From the NCBI RefSeq assembly GCF_900167905.1, contig NZ_FUYZ01000002.1, forward strand, positions 248,001 to 312,000: a DNA stretch of 64,000 nucleotides, written 5' to 3'. Source of the stretch: Soonwooa buanensis (lineage in GTDB: Bacteria; Bacteroidota; Bacteroidia; Flavobacteriales; Weeksellaceae). Position numbers and translations under genes: made by a program. The notes beneath the pieces are model-generated. The model did not search any database, had not been told where the DNA came from, and saw only the letters and a list, made by a program, of their open reading frames with translations. The stretch's first letter is position 1. Each line of letters starts with the position of its first letter. This document shows positions 1 through 9,110 of the stretch, piece by piece.

Positions 1-1143
1 ATCGAAAGTGTAAGACAATTGCAATGGGAATTGGGCAAAAATAATTCGATGGTGATTCATTTAACACTGTTGCCATATTTGGCTGCAAGTGGTGAGTTAA
101 AAACAAAACCGTCGCAGCACTCGGTTCGTCAATTGATGGAAAGCGGTATCCAAGCGGATGTTTTGGTATGTCGTACAGAGCACAAAATCCCGAAAGACTT
201 GCGTGCAAAGTTGGCGCAATTCTGTAATGTTGCTTTAGAAAACGTGATCGAATGTAAAGATATGGACACGATTTATGAAGTGCCAGTTGATTTACAAAAG
301 CAAAATTTCGATGAGGTTGTTCTTAAAGAATTAAACCTTCCTTATAATAAAGAAGCCGATCTTAAAGATTGGAAAACTTTCCTTAAAAAATACAAAAACC
401 CGAAACGTAGCGTTAATATCGCTTTGGTTGGGAAGTATGTATCGCTTCAAGATTCTTACAAATCGATTGCAGAAGCTTTTATCCACGCAGGTGCAGATTT
501 GGAAACCGATGTTAATGTGAAATGGGTTTACAGTGGCGATTTGACGGAAGATAATTTACAAGAAACGTTTAAGGATATCGATGGTATGTTAATTGCTCCA
601 GGTTTTGGTGATCGCGGTATCGAGGGGAAAATCTTAGCAGCAGAATACGCACGTGTTAACAATATTCCGACTTTAGGAATTTGTTTGGGAATGCAAATTA
701 TGACTGTTGAATTTGCTCGTAACGTTCTTGGACACGTAAAAGCTAACAGTACCGAATTTGATACAGCGACAGTTGATCCAGTTATTTCGATTATGGAAGA
801 ACAGAAAAATGTTGTTGACAAAGGTGGAACAATGCGTCTTGGCGCTTGGAAATGTGCTTTGAAACCGAATTCTAAATTAGCGGAAATCTACGGTGTTAAA
901 ACAATTTCGGAAAGACATAGACATCGTTACGAATTCAATTCTGATTATAAAAAAGAATTCGAGGATAAAGACATGATGATTTCTGGTCAAAATCCTGAAA
1001 CGGGACTTGCCGAAACCATCGAGTTAAAAGAGCATCCTTTCTATGTTGGTGTTCAATATCATCCAGAATATAAGTCGACGGTCGCAACACCGCATCCTTT
1101 GTTCAAAGCTTTGATAACAGCAGCTAGCAAGAAAAAGAAATAA
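1..1143 (+). CDS. pyrG: CTP synthase, 5' truncated by window edge
   Basis: CTP synthase converts UTP to CTP using ATP and ammonia from glutamine, the last step of de novo pyrimidine nucleotide synthesis in the cytosol. The reading frame is open from base 1, so the gene begins upstream; 380 codons are present and about 155 N-terminal residues of a usual 535-540 residue enzyme are missing. What remains is the end of the synthase domain and the whole class I glutamine amidotransferase domain: the nucleophile Cys lies in GICLGMQ (codon 682-684) and the His/Glu pair in QYHPEYKS (codons 1060-1062 and 1066-1068). The TTG at 19 is internal, not a start. The gene is followed by a hairpin and then yidC on the same strand. 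Identification is firm. Confidence 0.97.
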   Translation: MESVRQLQWELGKNNSMVIHLTLLPYLAASGELKTKPSQHSVRQLMESGIQADVLVCRTEHKIPKDLRAKLAQFCNVALENVIECKDMDTIYEVPVDLQKQNFDEVVLKELNLPYNKEADLKDWKTFLKKYKNPKRSVNIALVGKYVSLQDSYKSIAEAFIHAGADLETDVNVKWVYSGDLTEDNLQETFKDIDGMLIAPGFGDRGIEGKILAAEYARVNNIPTLGICLGMQIMTVEFARNVLGHVKANSTEFDTATVDPVISIMEEQKNVVDKGGTMRLGAWKCALKPNSKLAEIYGVKTISERHRHRYEFNSDYKKEFEDKDMMISGQNPETGLAETIELKEHPFYVGVQYHPEYKSTVATPHPLFKALITAASKKKK

Positions 1144-1150
1144 AATTAAT

Positions 1151-1190
1151 GAATGACCTAAAGTATTTTTTTAGGTCATTCGTCTTATTA
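1151..1190 (+). terminator. Possible terminator after pyrG
   Basis: A perfect 12-bp stem, GAATGACCTAAA (1151-1162) with TTTAGGTCATTC (1170-1181), lies just after the pyrG stop. The T tract is weak (GTCTTATTA), so termination may be partial. Confidence 0.55.
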
Positions 1191-1242
1191 TCAGGATGAT
1201 AAAGATTAGTCAGCTAAAAGTAGTTATCTGAAAAATAAATCT

Positions 1243-1250
1243 TATTTTTG
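1243..1250 (+). promoter_or_regulatory. -7-like element upstream of yidC
   Basis: TATTTTTG matches the Bacteroidota -7 consensus TAnnTTTG, 73 bp before the yidC start. No good -33 TTG is seen at the expected distance, so this is tentative. Confidence 0.35.
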
Positions 1251-1322
1251 TCCTCTTAAAATTTAATTAAAAAGAATTAGAAATTTTCGGATTTCGAATT
1301 CAGAATTTTCAAATTATTACGA

Positions 1323-3113
1323 ATGCAACAGAACAACGGACTGGACAAAAATCAGTTAATTAGCTTCGGTGTACTATCTCTACTTTTGATAGGTTTTATG
1401 CTCTATTTCCAAAATAGACAAGCCTCAACAGAACAAGAGAATATCGCTAATCAAGCTAAAAAAACTGAGCAAACAACGGCGGCTAAAGCTAATGCTGCAA
1501 CCGAGCTTAACGCAAATGTTACGCCCAACGCGATACAAAAAGTTAATCTTAAAAATGATGAGCTTAGCTTAGAGTTTTCTAGCCTTGGTGGACAAGTGTC
1601 TTCTGTGAGACTTAACCAGTACAACGCTTACGACGGTAAAAATAAAAACAAACCTCTTTACCTTTTCAGTAACAAAAATGCTGAATATGGTTTTGAGTTT
1701 AAAGATAAAGCTGGCAAAATCGTTAACACAAAAGATTTGGTGTTTACACCAAGTGTTGCTGGAAATACGGTGACGTTGACAAGCCAACTTAGTGGTGCGA
1801 CCATCCAATTTATCTATACATTAAGTCCAAAATATACTTTAGATTTTAAAGTAAGAACACAAGGTTTAGCAAATTTAACTTCGGATAAAAATGCAACTTT
1901 CAAATGGAATTACAACGTTAGAGAATCTGAAAAAGGTCGTGCACAAGAGCAAACGCATACCGAATTTACTTATGCTTTTGACAATTATAAAGCTTACGAT
2001 TACGATGCACGTTCTGAAATGGACGAAACTAAAGAAACGCTTAATTGGATTGGTGTTAAACAACAATTCTTCGCAGCGGTTATCGAAGCGCAACATGGTT
2101 TTACACAATCTAAAGGTTATCAAGACAACATCGAAACTGGAGAATATCTTAAAAAATTCAATTACGATGGACAAGTTGCCTTTACAGGTGGAGAATTTAA
2201 CCAAGATTTCGCGTGGTACTTTATGCCATTAGATTTACCTTTATTAAAATCTTACAATAAAAACTTTGATGAAATTTTGCCGTTAGGTTGGTCATTTATT
2301 GGATCACTAAACAGACATGTTTTCATGCCGATGTATAACTTAATTTCATCTTGGGGAATTGCAGCTGGTTGGGCGATTTTCATCATGACGATTATTGTTA
2401 AATTAATACTTTCGCCCGTTATGTACAAGCAACATAAGTTGAGTGCAATGATGAAAGTGATTCGTCCAGAGATTGACGAGGTTAACAAAAAGTACAAAGA
2501 TGCTGACCCAATGAAGAAGCAGCAAGAGACAATGGCGGTCTACCGAAAAGCCGGCGTTAACCAATTGGCAGGATGTCTTCCAGCATTGGTGCAGGTTCCG
2601 TTATTTTATGCTTTGTTCCGATTCTTCCCGAATATGATTGATCTTCGTGGGAAAAGTTTCTGGTTTGCTGAAGATTTAACAGCTTATGATGATTTAATTA
2701 AATTACCATTTAGCATTCCTTTCTTAGGAGATCATTTAAGTATTTTCGCATTGGCGTGTACAATCGTTATCTTAATTTATACGATGATGACGGCAGGTAA
2801 CATGCAACAACCACAACAAGAAGGTATGCCGAATATGAAGGTGTTAATGTACATTTTCCCAGTTACATTCTTATTCTTCTTGAATACATCTGCATCTGGT
2901 CTTTCTTGGTATTATTTTGTATCGAATGCGATTAACATCATTATCATTTTGGTGATTAAATATGTGATTTTGGATGAGAAGAAAATTCATGCTCAAATCC
3001 AAGAGAACAAGCAAAAAGCACCAAAACCTGAAGGTCGTTTCCAAAAACGTATGAGAGAGATGATGGAGCAAGCGCAAGAGCAACAAAAGCAACAACAAAA
3101 AAATAAGAAATAG
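1323..3113 (+). CDS. yidC: Membrane protein insertase YidC
   Basis: YidC inserts and folds proteins in the inner membrane, alone or with SecYEG. The 596-residue product has the long Gram-negative form: an N-terminal membrane helix (about residues 13-29), a low-complexity Ala/Asn/Thr linker, a large periplasmic beta domain (about 75-330), then the conserved five-helix insertase core starting near GWAIFIMTIIVKLIL. The core contains KQHKLSAMMKVIRPEI and the helix with QLAGCLPALVQVPLF, both diagnostic of the family. The C-terminus is a charged Gln/Lys-rich tail likely to contact ribosomes. It starts at ATG 1323, follows pyrG by 179 bp and has its own -7-like box and a strong terminator. Confident. 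Confidence 0.97.
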   Translation: MQQNNGLDKNQLISFGVLSLLLIGFMLYFQNRQASTEQENIANQAKKTEQTTAAKANAATELNANVTPNAIQKVNLKNDELSLEFSSLGGQVSSVRLNQYNAYDGKNKNKPLYLFSNKNAEYGFEFKDKAGKIVNTKDLVFTPSVAGNTVTLTSQLSGATIQFIYTLSPKYTLDFKVRTQGLANLTSDKNATFKWNYNVRESEKGRAQEQTHTEFTYAFDNYKAYDYDARSEMDETKETLNWIGVKQQFFAAVIEAQHGFTQSKGYQDNIETGEYLKKFNYDGQVAFTGGEFNQDFAWYFMPLDLPLLKSYNKNFDEILPLGWSFIGSLNRHVFMPMYNLISSWGIAAGWAIFIMTIIVKLILSPVMYKQHKLSAMMKVIRPEIDEVNKKYKDADPMKKQQETMAVYRKAGVNQLAGCLPALVQVPLFYALFRFFPNMIDLRGKSFWFAEDLTAYDDLIKLPFSIPFLGDHLSIFALACTIVILIYTMMTAGNMQQPQQEGMPNMKVLMYIFPVTFLFFLNTSASGLSWYYFVSNAINIIIILVIKYVILDEKKIHAQIQENKQKAPKPEGRFQKRMREMMEQAQEQQKQQQKNKK

Positions 3114-3131
3114 TCTTAACTATCCATATTA

Positions 3132-3162
3132 AAAGCGAAATCGAAAGGTTTCGCTTTTTTTT
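3132..3162 (+). terminator. Rho-independent terminator of yidC
   Basis: Stem AAAGCGAAA (3132-3140) pairs with TTTCGCTTT (3149-3157) and is followed by a run of T. It lies about 20 bp after the yidC stop. Confidence 0.85.
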
Positions 3163-3200
3163 GTTTTAAACTAAATACAACTCATCATAAAATTTAGACA

Positions 3201-3227
3201 TAAAAAAACCTGCGAGATTATCGCAGG
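3201..3227 (-). terminator. Terminator for minus-strand transcripts
   Basis: In minus-strand RNA the stem is CCTGCGA-TAATC-TCGCAGG followed by UUUUUUUA. It serves the response regulator operon (stop at 3420) and/or the candidate small RNA. Confidence 0.75.
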
Positions 3228-3331
3228 CTTGGTTTTACATCATTTGTGTTTAACTTAAAACCAGTTTACCATGAATTTGTGCTTTTGAACAAAAGTTTGA
3301 AACTTGTTTTTCGTTTCTCTTTCGTTGATAC
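3201..3331 (-). ncRNA. Candidate small RNA between yidC and the response regulator
   Basis: On the minus strand, a TACATTTG box (3331-3338) that fits TAnnTTTG is followed about 100 bp later by a strong terminator (stem CCTGCGA/TCGCAGG, 3209-3227, then seven U). Between them no plausible gene is seen; the only complete ATG frame is a five-codon MVNWF (3255-3272) without a ribosome site. The interval has internal pairing potential: CTTTTG..CAAAAG (3282-3295), AAGTTT..AAACTT (3293-3305) and TGGTTTT (3230-3236) with AAAACCA (3257-3263). This could be a roughly 120-nt sRNA, or simply a long 3' end of the regulator gene upstream. No known RNA family was recognised. Confidence 0.35.
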
Positions 3332-3419
3332 AAATGTACGCTAGCTTTTAAGAGTTTAAAAATAAACATTGTCGATATTAGTCGCTAGTGATGTCGATAT
3401 TTATCTACAAATTTTAGCT

Positions 3420-4046
3420 TTAGTTACTTTTGATGATTTCGATAAGTTCCACAATATTGTCAATGTTTAGCTTGTCAAAGATTCTTTTTTTAAGGGTGCT
3501 AACAGTGTTTTGTTTGATATCAAGTTTGTTGGCAATTTCCAGATTACCGAGACCTTTGACGTAGAGTTTTGCAATTTCTAATTCGCGTTCTGTAAGTTGT
3601 TGCAAAGGATTACTAAAACTAGGATTTCGTAAAGAGTCTAGTAATAGAGCTTGCGTAGTTGGCGAGAGATATTCGCCGTCGCTTATCATTTTAGAAATCG
3701 CATTTTCAATAACCTCTTCGTCGCTCATTTTGCTCAGAAAACCGTTAGCACCAGCATTGATGAATTTAAGAGCGTTTGCTTTCTCATCGATTCCAGTTAA
3801 GATTAAAATCTTGATATTGGGCTTTATTTTTTTTATTTCGGGGATAATCGACAGACTATTTCCATCAGGAAAATGCGCATCAATAATAGCGATATCGATA
3901 GGAGAGGATTCTATTTTCTCGATTACTTGCGATAGATTGATGGCGTATGTAATTTCAGAATTTAATTCTAAATCTTCAATTAAAAATGTAATAGCTTGTC
4001 TTATTAAACTATGATCATCTGCCAATAAAAAATTAGTTTTTTCCAT
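3420..4046 (-). CDS. LuxR/NarL-family response regulator
   Basis: This 208-residue DNA-binding response regulator has a CheY-like receiver domain (residues 1-120; acidic pair D10/D11 and phospho-acceptor Asp56 in AIIDAHFPDG) and a C-terminal LuxR-type helix-turn-helix beginning LTERELEIAKLYVKG. Its ATG (4044-4046) overlaps the stop of the histidine kinase upstream in a TAATG arrangement, so the two are translationally coupled and almost certainly partners. Targets are unknown; the divergent T9SS gene at 6185 and the box cluster between them are candidates. Family assignment is firm, regulon inferred. Confidence 0.92.
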   Translation of the reverse strand: MEKTNFLLADDHSLIRQAITFLIEDLELNSEITYAINLSQVIEKIESSPIDIAIIDAHFPDGNSLSIIPEIKKIKPNIKILILTGIDEKANALKFINAGANGFLSKMSDEEVIENAISKMISDGEYLSPTTQALLLDSLRNPSFSNPLQQLTERELEIAKLYVKGLGNLEIANKLDIKQNTVSTLKKRIFDKLNIDNIVELIEIIKSN

Positions 4047-5806
4047 TATTTTAGATTTAAATAAAGAGAAAATTTAACCTTAGTTCCTTTTGCAATTTTG
4101 CTTTCTACGGCAATAGTTCCGTCGTATAATTCGACCAATTCTTTACAAAGACTAAGGCCTAATCCTGCACCTAGATTTTCGACTTCGTTAGACAAAACGC
4201 CTTGATAATAAGGTTCGAAAATGTTTTTAAGATCCGACTCCGAAATTCCTGCGCCAGTATCCTTTATTTCCGTTGTTAATAAAATACAATTGTTGTCAAC
4301 AGTTTGCGTTTTAGAAATTAAAGAAATTTTTCCATTTTCTGTAAACTTGTTGGCGTTTCCGAGGATGTTCATAAAAATTTGATTAATCTTTGTATTATCC
4401 GAGAAAACATCAAGCTTTGGGTCGATGTCAATTTGTGTATCAAATTTGTTGTTTCGCGTTTCTATATAGGCTTCCATCGACGTTGCGATGTTGCTAATTT
4501 CGTTTTTAAGATTGAAAATAACTGGTTGTAGTTTGTTTTCAACGTGTTGATTTTTGGTGTATTCCAAAATTTGATTGGCTTGTAGCAACAGACTATTGTT
4601 GGTGAAACTTATAGATTTAAGATAATCTTTAATACTTTCGTCGTTGGTTTTTTTGTTAATTCGGTTAATGAAAATCCCGATAATCTTTAACGGAGATCGC
4701 ATTTCGTGGCTTAACATACCGAGAATTCTGTTTTTGAAATTCAGGTTTTCATTAATTAAAACATTGGCAGCTTTTAATTTTTTCTCGTAACCAAATGCAA
4801 TTCTGGTCATGTACATCAAAAGTATCGAAGCGATAAACATGAGTGACATCGCCGCAATCGCAAAATACATTCTAACTTTATTATTCTCCGAATTTTGTTT
4901 AGCAATTTCTTTTTCTAAATCATGTTTTGCATTTTTTATAGAATTGTCGTAAAGTCCCATGACATCATTGCTGTATAGCAAAAGTTCGCTAAACAATTTG
5001 TTGTTTTGGTTGACGCTTTGGAGGTTGTTATTTGCGCTTTTGTCTTTGTTGTTTTGCGTTTCAATAATCTTTTTTTCAACACGTCGTACTTCAGTTGTGT
5101 AATGCTTTGTTGCTGAGTTTATAAGACTATCCATATCGTTTTTTAAGCGATCAGCTTCGCTTTGGCGTTGCTTCATGGTGATAACCGTGCTGTCTTTTCT
5201 CACGTTTTCGTTGCCAGATATTGCATCTTTAAGACGCCCAAAAAGTCCTTTTTTCTTGATCGTATCTTTGAAAACTTCGGTATGAACTTCAAAATTATCA
5301 GGGTTGTAATCGAATTTGTATTTTTTGATTTTTATTAAATCATTTTTTGACTTGTTCTGCGTCCAATCTTGGTTTGACGAGTTGGAAATCTGTGATGTTG
5401 AGTCAATAAGCACTTTAAATTTTTTAAGATTAAGCGCAGGTTTGGTTTTAAAATCTAAACTTTTGTTAAGTTCAGAATTTTTAAATTTAAAATTATTGAC
5501 TTTGTCAAGTGTAATATTAAGATTGTTGATTGCAACAAAATAATTGTCCAAGTCCTTTTTATCGTCGGTAGTTAGATAATTTTGGAAATGCGTGTTGGCA
5601 GCAAAAAGTTCTTTTCGAGATTTGTTAGTTAGGTTTTCTAGATCATCGATTTCCTTGATCTGGTTTTCTATAAAATCTAGATTTTTACGATTTCTAAATT
5701 CATTATATATAAAAGTTGCGAGAGCTACTTGTATTAATAATATGCAGATAATTAGTGAGTAGTGCACTTTTTTCCTTAATCGAAAATTATTATCGGACGA
5801 GGTCAT
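4046..5806 (-). CDS. Membrane sensor histidine kinase
   Basis: About 586 residues from the preferred ATG at 5804-5806; the same frame could start at 5881, but a -7-like box at 5852-5859 would place the transcript start between the two. Order: N-terminal membrane helix (about 16-35), a long extracytoplasmic sensor region rich in Lys/Asn and predicted helical (36-310), second helix (about 311-333), HisKA with SHEMRSP (phospho-His about 367), then HATPase_c with NANKFTENG (N box), DTGAGIS (G1) and GAGLGLS (G2). It autophosphorylates and should pass phosphate to the coupled response regulator at 3420. The sensor region matches no domain I recognise, so the signal is unknown. Confidence 0.92.
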   Translation of the reverse strand: MTSSDNNFRLRKKVHYSLIICILLIQVALATFIYNEFRNRKNLDFIENQIKEIDDLENLTNKSRKELFAANTHFQNYLTTDDKKDLDNYFVAINNLNITLDKVNNFKFKNSELNKSLDFKTKPALNLKKFKVLIDSTSQISNSSNQDWTQNKSKNDLIKIKKYKFDYNPDNFEVHTEVFKDTIKKKGLFGRLKDAISGNENVRKDSTVITMKQRQSEADRLKNDMDSLINSATKHYTTEVRRVEKKIIETQNNKDKSANNNLQSVNQNNKLFSELLLYSNDVMGLYDNSIKNAKHDLEKEIAKQNSENNKVRMYFAIAAMSLMFIASILLMYMTRIAFGYEKKLKAANVLINENLNFKNRILGMLSHEMRSPLKIIGIFINRINKKTNDESIKDYLKSISFTNNSLLLQANQILEYTKNQHVENKLQPVIFNLKNEISNIATSMEAYIETRNNKFDTQIDIDPKLDVFSDNTKINQIFMNILGNANKFTENGKISLISKTQTVDNNCILLTTEIKDTGAGISESDLKNIFEPYYQGVLSNEVENLGAGLGLSLCKELVELYDGTIAVESKIAKGTKVKFSLYLNLK

Positions 5807-5851
5807 AATTTGATTACAGTATTGTTTTTTTTCTTCATTCAGTTTAACTAA

Positions 5852-5859
5852 CAAAAATA
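5852..5859 (-). promoter_or_regulatory. -7-like element for the kinase-regulator operon
   Basis: On the minus strand TATTTTTG (5859-5852) matches TAnnTTTG, giving a leader of roughly 40 nt to the ATG at 5806. No clear -33 TTG was found. Confidence 0.4.
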
Positions 5860-5903
5860 AAGAAATCTGATGAATTATCACTTCTTTATAAGCCGAATCT
5901 GTT

Positions 5904-6119
5904 TATTGTAATTATTTTATTCTTTTGTATGATATTGTTTAGATTTTAAGGATATTGTGTGTTGTTTTTAAATAAAATCAATACGATGTGTGGTTATTTT
6001 GGTTTTGTTTTACCTTATATTGGTTTATGTCTTTTTTTTAGTCTTTTTAAACGTAGTTATTGTAATTGAGTATTTTTAACATAATCTATTGTAATATGTG
6101 GTATTGTAAAATATTGTAA
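5904..6119 (+). promoter_or_regulatory. Cluster of TATTGTAA boxes
   Basis: The octamer TATTGTAA occurs five times in the divergent intergenic region: 5904-5911, 6058-6065, 6087-6094, 6102-6109 and 6112-6119. The last four crowd into 62 bp ending 8 bp before the -33 element of the T9SS gene at 6185. The arrangement is what an array of transcription-factor sites would look like; the binding protein is unknown, the adjacent LuxR regulator being one possibility. The rest of the 378-bp gap is AT-rich without further structure. Confidence 0.45.
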
Positions 6120-6126
6120 ATAAATC

Positions 6127-6157
6127 TTGTGTGATATTTATTAAATATATAGTTTTG
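6127..6157 (+). promoter_or_regulatory. Bacteroidota-type promoter of the 6185 gene
   Basis: TTG (6127-6129), 20-bp spacer, TAGTTTTG (6150-6157): a good match to TTG-N17-23-TAnnTTTG, ending 27 bp before the ATG. Confidence 0.7.
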
Positions 6158-6184
6158 TTAGACTAATGATTAATACTATTTAAT

Positions 6185-7243
6185 ATGAAAAAAATTCTAT
6201 TTACTTGCCTTATGGCAGCAGCGCCAAGCTTTTTCCTTGCACAATCTGTTTATTCAGATAATTTCGAAGCTTTAACAATTGGTAACTTGGGAACTGATAT
6301 TACGGGAGCAACTCCAGGTCAAGGAGGATGGTATACAACAGCGGCAACAGCAGCAGCTAATTCGGCGGCTAGTAATTTCCAGATTGTTGCTAATAATGCA
6401 ACGCATGGTAAAGTTTTATCTATTTTGGGTTCTGCGGGAACAACGGGAACAAAACAAGTTAATCAGAACAGCAAATTGGTATCTGTTTGGGGATCAAGAA
6501 CGGCTGGTAATGATGTTCTTCAATATGAGTTTGATGTTTTCAGTGGTGCAGCGACAGCGTCTCAAAATACTGGTAGAATTTATCTTTGGGATAGTGTGGC
6601 TAATAAATGTTTGATTGGTTTTGCATTTAATATGACAACTAAGCAACACACCTTAATTGCATACTCCAATCCTGCTGATGTTAATGGAAGTACTGGTGAA
6701 GATGGTAACTGGGGTTATACTTTTAACCAAGCTTTAAACGCAAATACTTGGTATAAAATTGGTTTCGCATGGGACTCTGTTTCTGGAGAAATTTCTTACA
6801 AAATTATTGATGAATCGACTGGTCAAACAGTATTAGATGAAGTTTATCAAGGTAAAGGTATGGGTGCTACACCTGATCTTGCGAACATTCAAGTTTTAGC
6901 TGTTCCTAATACGACTGTAACAAGTAATACTGTGGCTGCAAATGTATTGTTTGACAATATTAAACTTAAAGCAACTGATATGGTTGATCTTTTAGCGGTT
7001 AATGATGTTACTAATAGCAAGCTTAAAGTAAGTATGTATCCTAACCCAACTTCAGATTTTATTAAGTTTGATACAACTGCTAAAATTGATGCGGTTGAGT
7101 TATATGATCTTTCTGGAAAATCTGTTGATGTACAACTGAAAAACAATGAGGTTGATGTTAGAAAACTTCAAAAAGGTGTTTATCTTGTTAAGGTTAAAAT
7201 GAATGATGGTTCAACAAGTACTAATAAGATAATCAAAGAATAA
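6185..7243 (+). CDS. Secreted protein with T9SS type A sorting domain
   Basis: A 352-residue exported protein. Residues 1-19 form a signal peptide ending FFLAQ. The middle (about 25-260) has the alternating pattern of a beta-sandwich (lectin/LamG-like, starting YSDNFEALTIG) but I cannot name the domain. The last 80 residues are a T9SS type A signal: MYPNPTSDF, LYDLSGKSV, LQKGVYLVKV and a basic end KIIKE. It should cross the outer membrane by the PorT-type secretion system and be anchored or released at the surface. It shares promoter -7 sequence, a TGTAATATG box and terminator form with the next gene. Function beyond secretion unknown. Confidence 0.88.
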   Translation: MKKILFTCLMAAAPSFFLAQSVYSDNFEALTIGNLGTDITGATPGQGGWYTTAATAAANSAASNFQIVANNATHGKVLSILGSAGTTGTKQVNQNSKLVSVWGSRTAGNDVLQYEFDVFSGAATASQNTGRIYLWDSVANKCLIGFAFNMTTKQHTLIAYSNPADVNGSTGEDGNWGYTFNQALNANTWYKIGFAWDSVSGEISYKIIDESTGQTVLDEVYQGKGMGATPDLANIQVLAVPNTTVTSNTVAANVLFDNIKLKATDMVDLLAVNDVTNSKLKVSMYPNPTSDFIKFDTTAKIDAVELYDLSGKSVDVQLKNNEVDVRKLQKGVYLVKVKMNDGSTSTNKIIKE

Positions 7244-7270
7244 TCTAATTAATTTCTTTAAATACTACAA

Positions 7271-7299
7271 TCCGACTTCGTGAGAAGTCGGATTTTTTT
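7271..7299 (+). terminator. Terminator of the 6185 gene
   Basis: TCCGACTTC (7271-7279), loop GTGA, GAAGTCGGA (7284-7292), then seven T. Nearly identical to the terminator after the next gene. Confidence 0.9.
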
Positions 7300-7446
7300 G
7301 TTGAATTACGTTATGATTTAAATTCTTGAATTATTTTGTTTTCTGAAATTAACTGTAATATGACTAACAGAATTAATGTTTTATAATTATTTCAAGTAAT
7401 TTAATTTGTTATAATTACTTTTAAGTGAAAAATTTATTTAAATAAT

Positions 7447-7476
7447 TTGCTTAATCTAGATATTTTTTTAGTTTTG
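7447..7476 (+). promoter_or_regulatory. Bacteroidota-type promoter of the 7501 gene
   Basis: TTG (7447-7449), 19-bp spacer, TAGTTTTG (7469-7476), 24 bp before the ATG. The -7 octamer is the same as at 6150. Confidence 0.7.
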
Positions 7477-7500
7477 CATTAATTAACTAAATATATCAAA

Positions 7501-9081
7501 ATGAAGAAAATTTTACTAAGTTGTTTCTTGGTTGCTTCTTGTTTTTCGCAAGCACAAGTTATGGCGCTAGAGAGTTTTGAAGGAACTATTAGTTCGGCTT
7601 ACAGTTTATCAGGAGGTATTAATCCAAATGTTTATACTTTATCGCCGACATCGTGTGATGGGATAAAGGCTGTTGGAGGTTTTTTGGATGGTAGTAGTGA
7701 TGCTGTCTCTAAAACGATGGACCTTGTGTATACCAAACCAGCAAATGTAACATCTAATGGTGATAATATTACCGTATCAATATCGTTGATTACGATTAAA
7801 GACCCTGAAGATACTACTGCTGCAATAGGTGGTGTTATTACGTTAGATTATAGTATTGATAATGGTGTAACTTACACTAATTTCACAACTAAAAATCTTA
7901 ATCCAGCTGGCGATGGTTGTACAGAAGTCGCAGGTACGATTCCTGCTTTGCCTAATGTACAGAATCTTAAAATCAGAGTGAGAACTGTTGCAACATCAGG
8001 CGCGCAATATAAGTTTGCTAACTTCTTCGATAGTTTTAACATTATCCAAAACACAACCGTACCACCAACATGTACTAACGTCGATGTACCAGCAAATGGC
8101 GCAACAAATGTTTCTCTACGTCCAACTTTATCTTGGCCAGCTTCTCAAGGTGCTTTTGCTTATTTGTTGAGTTTAGGAACTACGCCAGGTGATGACGATA
8201 TTTTATCAGAATCTGTTAATACCAACTATTTCAACGTAGGTAAAAAGATGACATTACCAGCTGATACTAAGATCTATGCACAGGTTATTTCTGTTAATAA
8301 TGTTGGCGCAACACCTAGTTGTGAGGATATGTATTTTACAACAGGAGCTAATCAAGCAGCACCATATTGTGGTCCACTAATCGGAGAAGCGACTTACCCT
8401 ATTACAAATGTTAATTTTGCAGGTATCAATAATTCTTCAAGTGCTAATATTAATACAGGTGAAGCTCATGAATTTTTCTTAAATACAAAAGCGACAGTTA
8501 AAAAAGGTAGTACTTACCCAATTACTTTAAGTGGAACAGGTGAAGGAAACAACAGATTTGGATATACAGTATACATAGACTGGAATCAAAATGGATCTTT
8601 CTTGGATGCTGGTGAAGCTTATTTTAAAACTTCTGATTTTGCAGGAGGTTCTGGTGCGACGGTTACTGTTAACAAAAATATTGCAGTTCCGGCAACCGCT
8701 AAATTAGGTGATACAAGAATGCGTGTTAAGTACAACTTTAATGCTTCTGCAACGGAAACAGGTGATGAGCTAAGTTCTTGTTTAGATATGACATACGGTC
8801 AAACGGAAGATTATACGGTAACAGTTATTAACGATCTAGCAACTAACGAAGCTAATAAAACGTTTGCAATTGTATACCCAAATCCTTTCTCTGACGTTCT
8901 TAAAATTTCTGATGCTAAAAATGTTGCGTCTATCATAATTACAGATATCTCTGGAAGAACAGTTAAGACTTTAGCACCGGCTTCAGAATTGAAATTGGAT
9001 GATCTTAAAAAAGGAGTTTATTTAGTTACAGTTAAGTTAAATAACGGTACGTCAACAACAACGAAAGTTATTAAAGAATAA
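7501..9081 (+). CDS. T9SS-secreted GEVED/fibronectin-III-like protein
   Basis: A 526-residue exported protein. After a signal peptide (ending CFSQAQ, about residue 19) comes a beta-sandwich region (about 25-180), a fibronectin-III-like module (about 188-280; motif NGATNVSLRPTLSW) and a GEVED domain (about 290-445; YTVYIDWNQNGSF through GQTEDYTVTV). A T9SS type A signal (YPNPF, ITDISGRTV, LKKGVYLVTV, ending KVIKE) closes the protein. The FN3-like module resembles the repeats of the giant protein at 30049. Likely a cell-surface or released adhesin or accessory protein; no catalytic motif seen. It follows a related T9SS gene on the same strand with separate promoter and terminator. Confidence 0.88.
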   Translation: MKKILLSCFLVASCFSQAQVMALESFEGTISSAYSLSGGINPNVYTLSPTSCDGIKAVGGFLDGSSDAVSKTMDLVYTKPANVTSNGDNITVSISLITIKDPEDTTAAIGGVITLDYSIDNGVTYTNFTTKNLNPAGDGCTEVAGTIPALPNVQNLKIRVRTVATSGAQYKFANFFDSFNIIQNTTVPPTCTNVDVPANGATNVSLRPTLSWPASQGAFAYLLSLGTTPGDDDILSESVNTNYFNVGKKMTLPADTKIYAQVISVNNVGATPSCEDMYFTTGANQAAPYCGPLIGEATYPITNVNFAGINNSSSANINTGEAHEFFLNTKATVKKGSTYPITLSGTGEGNNRFGYTVYIDWNQNGSFLDAGEAYFKTSDFAGGSGATVTVNKNIAVPATAKLGDTRMRVKYNFNASATETGDELSSCLDMTYGQTEDYTVTVINDLATNEANKTFAIVYPNPFSDVLKISDAKNVASIIITDISGRTVKTLAPASELKLDDLKKGVYLVTVKLNNGTSTTTKVIKE

Positions 9082-9110
9082 CTCATTTGAGTTTTGTTTA
9101 TTGTAGTAGG

